DNA of 64,000 nt from Bacteroidota bacterium. GTDB lineage: Bacteria; Bacteroidota; Bacteroidia; AKYH767-A; 2013-40CM-41-45. Shown here piece by piece: positions 15,089 to 24,460 of this stretch. Within the stretch, counting starts at the first letter, position 1, and each line of letters begins with the position of its first letter. Below the pieces are notes generated by a model. It saw only the letters and a list, made by a program, of their open reading frames with translations, made no database searches and was not told where the DNA came from. A program made the translations under genes and the position numbers. The stretch spans positions 124,001-188,000 of the forward strand of contig QQVM01000020.1 of assembly GCA_003389385.1 (NCBI GenBank). The letters are read 5' to 3'.

Positions 15089-16810
15089 ATGCCAACACTC
15101 CAATTCAAAGGAAAGACCTTCGTTCAAAACCATCACCTGGCGGTGAAGTATCACCAATTGGTTCCGAATAAAAAGTTAAGTCTGACGGATAAGGTTTCAC
15201 TGCATGATAATTTAATCATTCACGGTGATAATCTTAAGGCATTGAAAGCTTTGTTACCTACATATGCTGGTAAAATTAAATGCATTTACATTGACCCACC
15301 CTATAACACAGGCCAAGACAATGAAAAGTGGATATACAATGATAATGTAAACAGTCCAATGATCAAGGAGTGGCTGGGAAAGGTTGTAGATAAAGAAGAT
15401 CTTACAAGACATGATAAATGGCTTTGTATGATGATGCCTCGTCTAAAATTATTGAAAGAATTGCTAGCAAATGAAGGTGTTATATTTATCAGCATAGATG
15501 AAAACGAAGAGCATCATTTAAGGAACTTGTGTGATGAAATCTTTGGTCAAGATAATTTTATTGAGAAAGTAGTTTGGAATAAACGCATTCCAAAAAATGA
15601 TAAAGGAATAGGAAATATACATGAGTATATTTTGATATATGTTAAGGATTCCAAACTTAGACATGAATTTCATATGCCCAAAGACGGTATCGATGATGTG
15701 TATGATTTCGTTGCAAAGCTGAAGAAGAAAAAAGTCCCTATTGAGGAAGCTGAAAAATTACTTAAGCAGTTTTATTCAAAAAAGGGTTATGACCGAGGGA
15801 TTACTCTTTACTGCAATCTTGATGATCAATACAGGATTTGGGGGAAAATAAATGTAAGTTGGCCAAATGGCAAGGATGGGCCACGCTATAATGTAAAACA
15901 TCCAATAACAAAAAAACCTACGAGGGTTCCTGATAACGGTTGGAGATACATTGAAGATACAATGAACAGTTATCTCGATTATAAAAATGTATTCGAGCGA
16001 TATGATGGAACATATGTATGCGGAAGAATGTGGTTTGCGGAGGATGAAAAAACTCAGCCAAGTTTCATTCAATATCTCGATAACGTAAAAGACTTTCTAT
16101 TTAGATCAGTTATATCATTAAAAAGTTCTGGCGGTTCTGAATTGGACGAGTTATTACCCAATCATGGCTTCCCACACCCCAAAACTTATAAGCTTATACG
16201 TAAGCTAATTCAAACTATTGAAGGCGATGACTTTATTGTTTTAGATTCTTTTGCTGGATCAGGAACAACAGCTCATGCTGTGTTAGACTTGAATTTTGAA
16301 CACAACTCAAAATTAAAATTCATTTTAGTTGAAACAGAAGATTATGCTGATAAAACAACAGCAGAAAGAGTCAGAAGAGTAATTAAAGGCGCTCCAAAAT
16401 CTTCAAACTTTAAAGAAGGTTTAGGTGGAACCTTCAGCTATTTTGAATTAGGCAAAGAAATCGAAATGGAAAGTATTTTACGAGGCAAGAGTTTGCCTTC
16501 TTATGCAGAGTTTGCCCGTTACCTTTTCTATACAGCCACTGGCGAAGAGTTTAATGAAAAGGCAATCAATGAAAAGACAGGTTTTATTGGCGAAAGCAAG
16601 AACTATGAAGTCTATCTTCAATATAAACCAGACATTGAATGGCTGAAGAAAAATGCCTTGACGCTGGATGGGGTAAAGGCTTTCCCGAAGTTCAAGAAGA
16701 AGCAGCGTTTGGTTTTTGCTCCGGCAAAATATGTTGATGACTATACCTTGCTCGAAAACAGAATTGACTTCTGCCAGTTGCCCTATGAAATTTATCGCAT
16801 TCAGAAATGA
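15089..16810 (+). CDS. mod: Type III restriction-modification methyltransferase (Mod)
   Basis: A 573-residue DNA adenine N6-methyltransferase of the beta class: the catalytic 'DPPYNTG' (motif IV) at residues 69-75 comes before the AdoMet-binding 'DSFAGSGTT' (motif I) at 386-394. The stretch between them (~160-340) is the target-recognition region and is the most A+T-rich part. Mod binds an asymmetric site, methylates one strand and is also needed for cleavage with Res. The gene overlaps res by 4 bp (ATGA), as is usual for coupled subunits. The length fits the family. Confidence 0.93.
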   Translation: MPTLQFKGKTFVQNHHLAVKYHQLVPNKKLSLTDKVSLHDNLIIHGDNLKALKALLPTYAGKIKCIYIDPPYNTGQDNEKWIYNDNVNSPMIKEWLGKVVDKEDLTRHDKWLCMMMPRLKLLKELLANEGVIFISIDENEEHHLRNLCDEIFGQDNFIEKVVWNKRIPKNDKGIGNIHEYILIYVKDSKLRHEFHMPKDGIDDVYDFVAKLKKKKVPIEEAEKLLKQFYSKKGYDRGITLYCNLDDQYRIWGKINVSWPNGKDGPRYNVKHPITKKPTRVPDNGWRYIEDTMNSYLDYKNVFERYDGTYVCGRMWFAEDEKTQPSFIQYLDNVKDFLFRSVISLKSSGGSELDELLPNHGFPHPKTYKLIRKLIQTIEGDDFIVLDSFAGSGTTAHAVLDLNFEHNSKLKFILVETEDYADKTTAERVRRVIKGAPKSSNFKEGLGGTFSYFELGKEIEMESILRGKSLPSYAEFARYLFYTATGEEFNEKAINEKTGFIGESKNYEVYLQYKPDIEWLKKNALTLDGVKAFPKFKKKQRLVFAPAKYVDDYTLLENRIDFCQLPYEIYRIQK

Positions 16811-19326
16811 AACTGAAACACTATCAGGAAAAGGTTTTAACGACGCTCAAGGATTATTTGAGCGCACTGAGTGACTTTCGGGGTAAGTACGAAAAGGCTA
16901 TTGAATTCGATCCTGAAATGGCTCAGGAATATAACTTCCCAAAGCGTGCGTTTTCACAGGCTACAGGTAAAAGTATTTATCATGATAAGACCAATGGCCT
17001 GAGTGAGCCATTGCCGGATATTTACCTGAAAGTGCCAACTGGTGGCGGCAAAACCTTGCTGGCCTGTCACAGCATTGACTTGATTCAGAAGCTATATCTC
17101 AAGAAGCAGACAGGGCTTGTTCTCTGGATAGTACCTTCTACGCAGATTTACAGACAGACGATATTATCTCTAAAGAATAGGGAACATCCTTACAGGCAAA
17201 TGCTGGATATATCCAGCGGTGGCAGAACGCTAATAAAAGAAAAGACCGATCTGTTTAACTGGCTGGACATTGAAGAAAATCTGGTCGTTATGTTGCTGAT
17301 GTTGCCTTCGGCAAATCGGCAAAATAAAGAAACCCTGAAGGTGTTTCAGGATGCTGGCGGGTTTACCGACTACTTTCCTTCCGAGGACAACTATCCGGCG
17401 CAAATTGAATTGCTGAAGAAAATTCCTAACCTCGATTATTTCGGGCAGGACGGAGAGATCATCCAAAAGCAGATCAAGACTTCCCTGGGAAATACCCTGA
17501 AGCTCCTTAAACCGATAATCGTCATTGATGAAGGACATCGTGCCTATGGCGAGTTAGCCCGGAACACGATCAGAAACTTTAATCCAAGTTTTATCCTCGA
17601 ACTATCGGCAACCCCGCCGCCAAACAGTAATGAACTGGTAAAAATCACGGGTCGGGAATTGCACGAGGAGGAAATGATCAAGCTGGACATTCACCTGACA
17701 AACAAAGCCAGCCTTTCGTGGAAAAACACCTTACTGGCAAGCTATGAAAAAAGAAATGACCTTGAAAGCAAGGCCAGGGAGTATCAGGAAAACACCGGCG
17801 AGTATATCCGACCGATCTGCCTGATACAGGTAGAGCGAACCGGAAAGGATCAGCGGGATAAAGATTACATCCATGCGGAAGATGCAAAGGAATACCTGAT
17901 CAAGAAATGCAATGTTCCGGAGAGCCATATCGCTATCAAGAGCAGCGAGAAGGACGATATTGAAGGCATCAATCTGTTTGCTCCGGATTGTGATATTCGG
18001 TATATCATCACGAAACAGGCTTTGCAGGAGGGCTGGGATTGTTCCTTCGCCTATATCCTTGCCATCCTGACGAACCCTCAGTCATCAACAGGAATTACTC
18101 AGCTTGTCGGTCGAATTTTACGTCAACCCTCAGCTAAGAAAACCAAGATCAAAGACCTGGATGAATGTTACATCTTCACCTACAAACCGAACGCCACAAC
18201 CCTTGTCCGTGAAATCAAGAACGGGCTGGAAGGTGAAGGGCTTGGCGATATTGCAGGACGCTTGGTAACTGACGGTGCTTCGGGAGAGGCTGAAACAGCC
18301 AGGGATCGGGATGTTAAATACCGTTCCAAATTCAAGAAGTACGAAGGAAAGATTTATCTGCCAAAATTTGTCATTCAGGAAAAAGATAGTTGGCGCGACA
18401 TCATCTTTGAAGCGGACATCCTGGAAGGCATTGATTGGAGTAAGGCCGACATCAGTGAAATCGGTGAAAAGACACTGAGCGATCGGCAGACCAAGGAACA
18501 GGAATTAACCCTTGGCCTGAGCGAAGTGGAATCGCAACTGCTAAGAGAAACCGGAAGGTATGAGACTAAAGGTACGCTTGAAATTGACGAAGCTTTTTTA
18601 GCACGGCAGATCAGTGATGTAGTCCCGAATCCATGGATTGCCTTTGAGTTGGGGCACAAGGCACTGGAACTTCTTTCCAAGAAATATGAGAAGGAAATCA
18701 TTTCAGCAAATTTTGTTTTCATCATCGAGGAACTGAAAAAGATTTTGGAGAGGGAAAAGAATCGCCTTGCGGAAAATGTCTTTCGCAATCTTCTCGATAC
18801 AAAAAAACTGTGTTTCTTTTTGATAAAGGAGAAAGGACATCACATTCTGCCATCTCATATCAAAGTGAAAGGCAACAAGCAGTTAGTCCGCAACGACAAT
18901 TCACCCATTCAAGCATCTCTCTTTGACTATGTGCCCGATGAGGATTTGAATGATACTGAAAGAGCAGTAGCTATCTATCTCGACGAGCAGGAACAACTTC
19001 TCTGGTGGTATCGTAATCGGGTGAGAAAGGACTTTCACATCCAGGCTTGGCAACGAAACAAAATCTATCCCGACTTCATTGCTACTCGAAAATCCGAAAA
19101 GCAGAAGGATGAATACGACAAGGTATTTGTCCTTGAAACGAAGGGTGTACATCTCAAAGAGAATGACGATACCCGCTACAAGAAAAATGTTTTCGCTCTG
19201 TGTAATGAATTAGGCGCAAAGAAGGCTTGGAAAGAACTTTTCGATGAATTCCCTGATCATGAATTTGAATTTCAGGTGGTATATGAGGATGAGTGGCAGG
19301 CGACCATCAATAGATTGGTACAATAA
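16807..19326 (+). CDS. res: Type III restriction endonuclease subunit (Res)
   Basis: An 839-residue superfamily 2 helicase-nuclease. Walker A 'VPTGGGKT' is at residues 76-83, the DExH box 'VIDEGH' at 239-244, 'LSATPP' shortly after, and the second RecA domain holds 'QALQEGWDC' and 'TQLVGRILRQP' motifs. The C-terminal nuclease domain has a PD-(D/E)xK site: P755-D756 followed by 'LETKG' (E777, K779). With Mod it moves along DNA and cuts when two unmodified sites are met in opposed orientation. It ends 27 bp from the end of the convergent Argonaute gene. Both subunits appear intact. Confidence 0.94.
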   Translation: MKLKHYQEKVLTTLKDYLSALSDFRGKYEKAIEFDPEMAQEYNFPKRAFSQATGKSIYHDKTNGLSEPLPDIYLKVPTGGGKTLLACHSIDLIQKLYLKKQTGLVLWIVPSTQIYRQTILSLKNREHPYRQMLDISSGGRTLIKEKTDLFNWLDIEENLVVMLLMLPSANRQNKETLKVFQDAGGFTDYFPSEDNYPAQIELLKKIPNLDYFGQDGEIIQKQIKTSLGNTLKLLKPIIVIDEGHRAYGELARNTIRNFNPSFILELSATPPPNSNELVKITGRELHEEEMIKLDIHLTNKASLSWKNTLLASYEKRNDLESKAREYQENTGEYIRPICLIQVERTGKDQRDKDYIHAEDAKEYLIKKCNVPESHIAIKSSEKDDIEGINLFAPDCDIRYIITKQALQEGWDCSFAYILAILTNPQSSTGITQLVGRILRQPSAKKTKIKDLDECYIFTYKPNATTLVREIKNGLEGEGLGDIAGRLVTDGASGEAETARDRDVKYRSKFKKYEGKIYLPKFVIQEKDSWRDIIFEADILEGIDWSKADISEIGEKTLSDRQTKEQELTLGLSEVESQLLRETGRYETKGTLEIDEAFLARQISDVVPNPWIAFELGHKALELLSKKYEKEIISANFVFIIEELKKILEREKNRLAENVFRNLLDTKKLCFFLIKEKGHHILPSHIKVKGNKQLVRNDNSPIQASLFDYVPDEDLNDTERAVAIYLDEQEQLLWWYRNRVRKDFHIQAWQRNKIYPDFIATRKSEKQKDEYDKVFVLETKGVHLKENDDTRYKKNVFALCNELGAKKAWKELFDEFPDHEFEFQVVYEDEWQATINRLVQ

Positions 19327-19353
19327 GAGGCACCCAAATGTACTTACGATAAT

Positions 19354-22300
19354 TTACATTAGATTTCGATAATCGTATGTTTTACCTGCAAATCTATTGA
19401 GTAACCAACCAATACGGGCTATTTCATTTGAGGATTCCAGCGTGGCAGGTAACTTTCCATACAAATCAAAATTATTCCAGTTCATTTTTGTTAAACCTAG
19501 AATCTCAGTTGCAAGAATACTGATATTGCTTGAGCCGTAGTGTTTTTTAACCTTTATTGGTACAGGAATATTCTTACCTCCCAAGTAATAGTTTCTATTT
19601 TGTCCTTTAACTGAAGGCACAATACCATGCGTCCACATTAATGCAGTAAATCGATCAAGTAGAAAACAATTTCCACGTGAGAGAGGATACCAGTGCGGCG
19701 ACAATGTATTGTCTTTTGAAATCAGTGAAATAAATCTTGCATCCGGTTCAAAATTTATTTCTACAAGATCAATTTGATGAATACCTGTTTTTTTCAGACT
19801 ATCAATAATTCCTTGAGATTCATCTGTCTTAAAAGGCGTTCTTTTGTGCAATACAACACGCTTTGGTAAATAGCCCATTGCATTGAAAAATAATTCACGA
19901 ATAGACGTACCAAGTTTATAGGCTTCTGTATATGAAAGAAATGGGTTTCTTCTGCTGTTGTCGAGGAAAAAATCTTCGATACGAGAAAGCTTATATTTTA
20001 ATCCTTGACCATAGGCATTATAAATATGACTGCATCCTAATATAATTTTATTGTTTTCGTTGCGGTGCCGAACGCTGTATCCTAATCCTACAAATGCGGT
20101 TTCAGATTGAAGGTTATTAAGTATCCATGGAGTTCTCTGCGCTTTCACATAGAAAGAAAGGGAAAGCCACCAGTTGACCTGACACTCTAAATTATCGGTT
20201 AGCGTATCTTCTCTAATGAATTGCGTTGATATTTGCTTTTGGGCTGCATAAGCCTTGATATAATCATGTAGATCAAATTCTTCGCCTTCATCATCCACTG
20301 TTGTAATATTGTTCCAAGCTGTTGGAACAAATATCACCATGACAAGCTTCTTGTTTGTCGCCTCTAAAAGATCGATGCTACGCTTTATATTATTCGCAAG
20401 GCTTGTTGCAGTCGCAATTAAGGTTTCCTTTGGTTCGAATGAACTATTTGTCCAAAGCTCACTCTGTGGATCAGGTACATTTAAAGGAATGCCGTAGATG
20501 GATATGAAATTAGGGTAATCTAAAAGGTATTCCTGTTTAAAAGTGCCAGTTGGCTTTATAGCATTGAGGCGTTGCAGAAATTGATATAAGGCGTCTTTGT
20601 GAGAAGGAGGACAAATTACACCCAGGTTTATCTCAGGTTCGAAAACATTGTTGTTCATTGAGAAATCATACGGCCGGTTCTGAATTAAACCGCGCATAGG
20701 ATGAATGTCCTGAATCATTCCTATTCCTGATCGAGATGAAAATTCAAGAGTAGGCTCGGCATATTGAATGCCTCTATGCAAAATCAATTTTTGATCAAAT
20801 GTGGTTGGAAATTGAAATGAGTAATTATTTGTACCGATTCGTTTGATCGCCACATGCATCGTGTTAGAGCTTAAAGAAAAATTGAATGCCGTTCCTGAAT
20901 CAAAAGGAAATTCAAACTTTAACGGAGCACGCTCTGGAAATAATATTCCGCGCCAATAATCCAATAGCTCATTGTATTTGACATTGGGTCTCTGAACAAG
21001 GGTATCTTCGTGATATTTTTTACCGATATCGAATTTTGCGCGCTTTGGAACTGGCTTCTCATCTGTGCTTTGAAGATAAAAAGTGGGTTTAAAACTTACG
21101 TAAGCGAAAGGTGGTGTGCGATAAATGTTATTGTCAAAAGAGAGTGTCATTTCCACAGCATCAAACAATTCATAGGCGATATTTTCATGTGTCACTGTCC
21201 TCCTCGAATTGGGTAACCACAGTAATTTCTTAAAATCACTTCCCAAATTTAATTTCAGCGACAATGCTTTGATCACAGTTCTGATATAAAGATGATGCAA
21301 TGCGGTGCTATTTTTTATTTCTTCATAAGTAATTGGAGTTCTCTTAATCGCATCCTTTATTCTGCTGCCAAATGCTTCACGAATAGCTCCTTGAGTTCCA
21401 AAAGCAAAAACCATCTTTTTAATTGGCGCTGCGACTACTGCTTTATCTTTGGTCAATTCTCTTAAAGTCGCCCAAGCTTTTTCCTCAGGCTCGAAAGAAA
21501 ATTCCATCTGGTAAACTTCAGATGGAAGGCTAATAGGGACTAAATTGCTACGAAGTAGGGCATGAGTTGTCGAAGAATCAATGGTGAAAGGTGTCTTTAT
21601 CCATTCATCAGTCGTATTTCCTTTAAGCAATTTTTCAACAGCAGATGAAAACTCTTCATGGTCTGTGAAGCACGTTTTCCATGTATCTGTCATTAATTGA
21701 TCAAATCCATCCGTGCCAATGTAGTATCCATGCCTGCCGCTTTGAGAAAGAGAATTTAAAAGTTCTTGTACTTGTGGTGATGGATCATCTCCATAGCCAC
21801 ACCAAAATAACATCCCACCGCCGGGTTTAGCATAAGCCTTCTTCAGGGCCTTCATGAGAGAAATGTCTCTTCCGCTATACCCACAGACAATTAAATGCTT
21901 GTCGTATAGGTGTCGTTCGATTGCTTCAACAAAAGTTTCGTGTTGGGTATCAAGTTCAGTTGAAGTATTTTTTAGCGGCCCATATTTAAAATCTCCATGC
22001 AGGGCAACAGACATTAACTCCTGGTTGTTAACAGGCCTATGTATTCGTTCTGCTGTGTCCAGTGAAATAGCAATGGGAGTTAATCCCATTTGATGAGCGG
22101 ACTTCTCAACCAGTCCATCGAAATTTGTGGAGAAAACTGACCTGACCATTCCGTATTTTGCGAGTAAAGCCAATATTTTATATCCAATAAATGGCTCTTT
22201 CCCTTTGCAGATATTTTCAAAATATTTCCTGCGCGTATCATCAATCGGAAAAGTTTTTAATGCATAATAGCTATATTCCTCTGTAGAATTTTCGAGGGGG

Positions 22301-22605
22301 TAACACCCTTCCGCATCCAGCCACTTCTGAATGCTACGCCGAACGGAATCCGATTTATATTCAGAATATTCTTTTGAAAGGTTTGGATTTTGAGTTATAA
22401 AAATATTTCGTTTCCACTCCCATATGCAATCGGCAGCTGATTGAATTCCAGAGCTGATAGAAGCACCTGCTCCAAGAAGAAATACATGTCCTGTATCTGT
22501 ATTTTCCCTTAAAACTCTTAAAAAGGCATCGTAAGGAAGTAGGGCTTTAGAAATATCAAATTCCTGTAGAATATCAGTAATTACAGGGGATTTGGGGCTA
22601 TTCAT
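19354..22605 (-). CDS. Fused SIR2-APAZ-short Argonaute (single-chain SPARSA-type defence protein)
   Basis: A 1083-residue protein. Residues ~40-310 form a SIR2-type NADase domain: 'LLGAGAS' (43-49), 'STNFDG' (159-164) and the catalytic histidine in 'LHGDF' (H203). Residues ~340-610 fit an APAZ-like region. Residues ~610-825 are MID-like, and ~830-1083 PIWI-like ('FVGLGYSV', 'LPKRVVLHKR', 'KHYG', 'LTKMNWNN', ending in 'RNLM'). The first catalytic aspartate position of PIWI reads Gly/Tyr, so slicing is not expected. Known SPARSA systems use a guide to sense invader DNA and then destroy NAD+ to kill the cell; two-gene and fused forms both occur. The ATG at 22605 is preferred to a TTG at 22629. 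Domain borders are estimated by eye. Confidence 0.88.
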   Translation of the reverse strand: MNSPKSPVITDILQEFDISKALLPYDAFLRVLRENTDTGHVFLLGAGASISSGIQSAADCIWEWKRNIFITQNPNLSKEYSEYKSDSVRRSIQKWLDAEGCYPLENSTEEYSYYALKTFPIDDTRRKYFENICKGKEPFIGYKILALLAKYGMVRSVFSTNFDGLVEKSAHQMGLTPIAISLDTAERIHRPVNNQELMSVALHGDFKYGPLKNTSTELDTQHETFVEAIERHLYDKHLIVCGYSGRDISLMKALKKAYAKPGGGMLFWCGYGDDPSPQVQELLNSLSQSGRHGYYIGTDGFDQLMTDTWKTCFTDHEEFSSAVEKLLKGNTTDEWIKTPFTIDSSTTHALLRSNLVPISLPSEVYQMEFSFEPEEKAWATLRELTKDKAVVAAPIKKMVFAFGTQGAIREAFGSRIKDAIKRTPITYEEIKNSTALHHLYIRTVIKALSLKLNLGSDFKKLLWLPNSRRTVTHENIAYELFDAVEMTLSFDNNIYRTPPFAYVSFKPTFYLQSTDEKPVPKRAKFDIGKKYHEDTLVQRPNVKYNELLDYWRGILFPERAPLKFEFPFDSGTAFNFSLSSNTMHVAIKRIGTNNYSFQFPTTFDQKLILHRGIQYAEPTLEFSSRSGIGMIQDIHPMRGLIQNRPYDFSMNNNVFEPEINLGVICPPSHKDALYQFLQRLNAIKPTGTFKQEYLLDYPNFISIYGIPLNVPDPQSELWTNSSFEPKETLIATATSLANNIKRSIDLLEATNKKLVMVIFVPTAWNNITTVDDEGEEFDLHDYIKAYAAQKQISTQFIREDTLTDNLECQVNWWLSLSFYVKAQRTPWILNNLQSETAFVGLGYSVRHRNENNKIILGCSHIYNAYGQGLKYKLSRIEDFFLDNSRRNPFLSYTEAYKLGTSIRELFFNAMGYLPKRVVLHKRTPFKTDESQGIIDSLKKTGIHQIDLVEINFEPDARFISLISKDNTLSPHWYPLSRGNCFLLDRFTALMWTHGIVPSVKGQNRNYYLGGKNIPVPIKVKKHYGSSNISILATEILGLTKMNWNNFDLYGKLPATLESSNEIARIGWLLNRFAGKTYDYRNLM

Positions 22606-22626
22606 TTTGTTAGGAAATTGGGGTAA

Positions 22627-22656
22627 CAAAGATTGAATATGGCAGCAAATTCACAA
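22627..22656 (-). promoter_or_regulatory. Probable promoter of the SIR2-Argonaute gene
   Basis: On the minus strand, TTG (22654-22656) and AATCTTTG (22627-22634) are 19 bp apart, one mismatch from the consensus -7 box. It lies 22 bp before the ATG at 22605, which agrees with that start over the upstream TTG, which would fall in the -7 box. Confidence 0.45.
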
Positions 22657-22766
22657 GTATTAATGAACACACTTTTCAACAAACAATGGTGTATAAAATG
22701 CAAAAAACCTGGCTCTAAATTTATTGGAAATGCTTTCAATATTTTCAAGTGTAATGAAACTGCCCA

Positions 22767-23981
22767 TTAAAAATCTATCACAGAATCTAATGCTTCATCG
22801 GCGTTCTTATGAATGAAGTTCGCCTGATATCCAATCGTCGTTGTAATTGAAGAGTGACGATATAACTTTTGCAACATCTGAATTGGGATTTTGTCGCCTG
22901 AAATGTTTCCAAAGGTGTGACGAGCAATGTGCATTGTTAAGGATTTTTCGATTTTTGCCTCTTCTCTCAATCTCTCTAAAAACTTGTTAATTGTCTTCAC
23001 GGCATAGGAAATCTTACGCTGCACATCAAAAGAGTTATCAAAGGACTTCACATGCTTAAGTTCTGGAAAAATTAAATCGGTTTTGGATTTTTTATCCCGC
23101 TGATAGAAATTGAGAATCTTAATTACCTTCTCAGGAAGTTTTAGAGAACCGGCTTTAGCATTTTTACCCATCGTGTAATAGAGCCGGTCGTTCTGAATAT
23201 CAGACCATCGTAGCCGCAGTACATCGGAAACCCGCATTCCTGCAAAGTAGAAGGAAAATAAAAAGAGATTGCGGACATGGTGTAGACGCGGTTCATCAGA
23301 AAGGTCAAGCTCTTCCAAAATCTTAATCTCTTTTTCGCTCAGGCCAATCTTGGCCGACTCAGGAAATTTGATCTTAACTTTCCCCTGACCGAACGGATAG
23401 AATTTGGGATCAACCAATCCTGCTTTGATAGCCCGGCTGAAAATGGTTCTCAGCACAATTAAATGATTCACTACCGTCCTGTCTGTTATGGTTCGTGTGC
23501 TTTTTAAATGCACCTTGAATTGCTCAATGAGTGGAACGGTAATCTCATTAAAGGTAATGTCCTTTTCCTTTACAAACTCTTTGAACCTTTTGATGCGTGG
23601 TTCATCTGCTGATCTTCGATTGAACTTTCCTGCAGCTTTTAGATTCGCAAGATATTCCTTTGCCTGATCAAAGAATGAAATTCCGTTTTTAGATTCGAGA
23701 TTTTGCCGGATAGCTTTGACCGTATGAGGATTTACGTCAGTTTCTATCTGGAGAATGGAGTCATTGTATTCCGATAACTTTTGAAGGAGAAAATTATTCA
23801 GCCGTACAGAATTGGGATGAGACTTTCTTACCCTCTGAGCTTTCTGATCCCAGAATTTTTCTTCCAGGCTTTTACCGAGATAGATATAGCTGGATCTTCG
23901 GTTCTTGGTTATTCTCAGAGCTAATGGATAAGTTCCGTCATTATTTTGTTTCTTGCGGAGTTCAAATTTAACTGTGGCCAT
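22767..23981 (-). CDS. int: Tyrosine recombinase/integrase of the element
   Basis: A 404-residue protein in the typical Bacteroidota layout: an N-terminal arm-binding domain ('ATVKFELRKKQNNDGTYPLA'), a SAM-like core-binding domain (~100-195), and a catalytic domain with R250 ('GMRVSD'), H351-x-x-R354 ('HIARH'), H376 ('LYRHSS') and the nucleophile Y385 ('IGYQ'). All catalytic residues are present. The ATG at 23981 starts the conserved N-terminus; a TTG at 24008 is unlikely. It lies ~130 bp from the tRNA-Leu fragment that marks the right junction. A -7-like box (24039-24046, minus strand) matches the promoter consensus but has no clear -33 partner. Confidence 0.95.
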   Translation of the reverse strand: MATVKFELRKKQNNDGTYPLALRITKNRRSSYIYLGKSLEEKFWDQKAQRVRKSHPNSVRLNNFLLQKLSEYNDSILQIETDVNPHTVKAIRQNLESKNGISFFDQAKEYLANLKAAGKFNRRSADEPRIKRFKEFVKEKDITFNEITVPLIEQFKVHLKSTRTITDRTVVNHLIVLRTIFSRAIKAGLVDPKFYPFGQGKVKIKFPESAKIGLSEKEIKILEELDLSDEPRLHHVRNLFLFSFYFAGMRVSDVLRLRWSDIQNDRLYYTMGKNAKAGSLKLPEKVIKILNFYQRDKKSKTDLIFPELKHVKSFDNSFDVQRKISYAVKTINKFLERLREEAKIEKSLTMHIARHTFGNISGDKIPIQMLQKLYRHSSITTTIGYQANFIHKNADEALDSVIDF

Positions 23982-24108
23982 GGCATTGGTAGAACATGGG
24001 TAGAACAATTGCTGGTTTTACCTGGTTTGATGAAGAGTCAAATTTAGTGAAAAAACTGATATAATATTGATTGTCAGTACAAATAAGTTCAGGTGAATTC
24101 ATATCGAA

Positions 24109-24166
24109 CAGGACTTAAAATCCTGTGGTCATTGCGACCGTGCGGGTTCGATTCCCGCCCCGGGTA
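24109..24166 (+). other. tRNA-Leu(UAA) 3' fragment: right attachment site
   Basis: The sequence folds as the 3' part of a class II tRNA: anticodon stem-loop (24109-24125, anticodon TAA at 24116-24118), variable arm stem (24127-24130 with 24136-24139), T arm (24142-24158), acceptor 3' strand CCCGGGT (24159-24165) and discriminator A (24166); no CCA is encoded. Upstream there is neither the matching acceptor 5' strand nor a D arm, so this is not a working tRNA. It is the duplicated core left by integration into the 3' end of a tRNA-Leu gene, and the element lies to its left. Confidence 0.85.
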
Positions 24167-24408
24167 CGACTATCCTACCGTATTAACATCCGCTTAAATT
24201 GTTTTGCGGAGGTGTTTTTTCGTTTAGTGGCCAGTAAATTGGAAATCTTTTAAGATTTTCTTCCCTTTTGTCTGATCTTGGTTTCAAGCCCCTACCGGAA
24301 AGACACCGGAGGGTTTCCTTGCATAGTTTAAATGTGGAATTCAAAAGTCTTCGGTTCTTCAGTCGCAATTGGCTCACCTGTTTCTCTGATTGGATTCATT
24401 ATAAACCC

Positions 24409-24442
24409 AAAAGCCGCCCTACAGTGAAGTAAGACGGCTTAT
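24409..24442 (-). terminator. Probable terminator of the collagen-like protein gene
   Basis: A 6-bp stem AAGCCG/CGGCTT (24411-24416 with 24435-24440) with a partly paired interior follows the minus-strand gene ending at 24461 and is followed by a short T-run in that direction. It is weaker than the other terminators of the window. Confidence 0.45.
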
Positions 24443-24460
24443 ATTATGGATTGTTAATTA

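Larger units (their letters stand above)
674..24166. mobile_element. Integrative mobilisable element carrying defence genes (left end uncertain)
   Basis: The right end is well supported: a tyrosine recombinase gene points inward and lies ~130 bp from a tRNA-Leu 3' fragment (24109-24166), the usual remnant left when an element integrates into a tRNA gene. The interior has primase, RadC-like, ArdC, MobF relaxase and VirD4-like ATPase genes, all typical of mobile elements. There is no VirB4, TraG or other mating-pore gene, which points to a mobilisable rather than self-conjugative element. The intact tRNA-Leu expected at the left end is not found in the window. I place the left limit at the ApeA-like gene because defence genes are typical cargo and the gene to its left looks like host, but the true border could lie elsewhere. 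Confidence 0.75.

Noticed and set aside
24109-24166. Functional tRNA-Leu gene
   Set aside because: The acceptor 5' strand and D arm are missing upstream, so it can only be a fragment.
674-24166. The region as a complete self-transmissible conjugative element or prophage
   Set aside because: No VirB4/TraG-type channel genes and no phage structural or packaging genes are present, so a mobilisable element fits better.
24183-24377. 64-residue minus-strand frame next to the attachment site
   Set aside because: No family resemblance, unlikely composition, and no ribosome site; it lies in the junction region.
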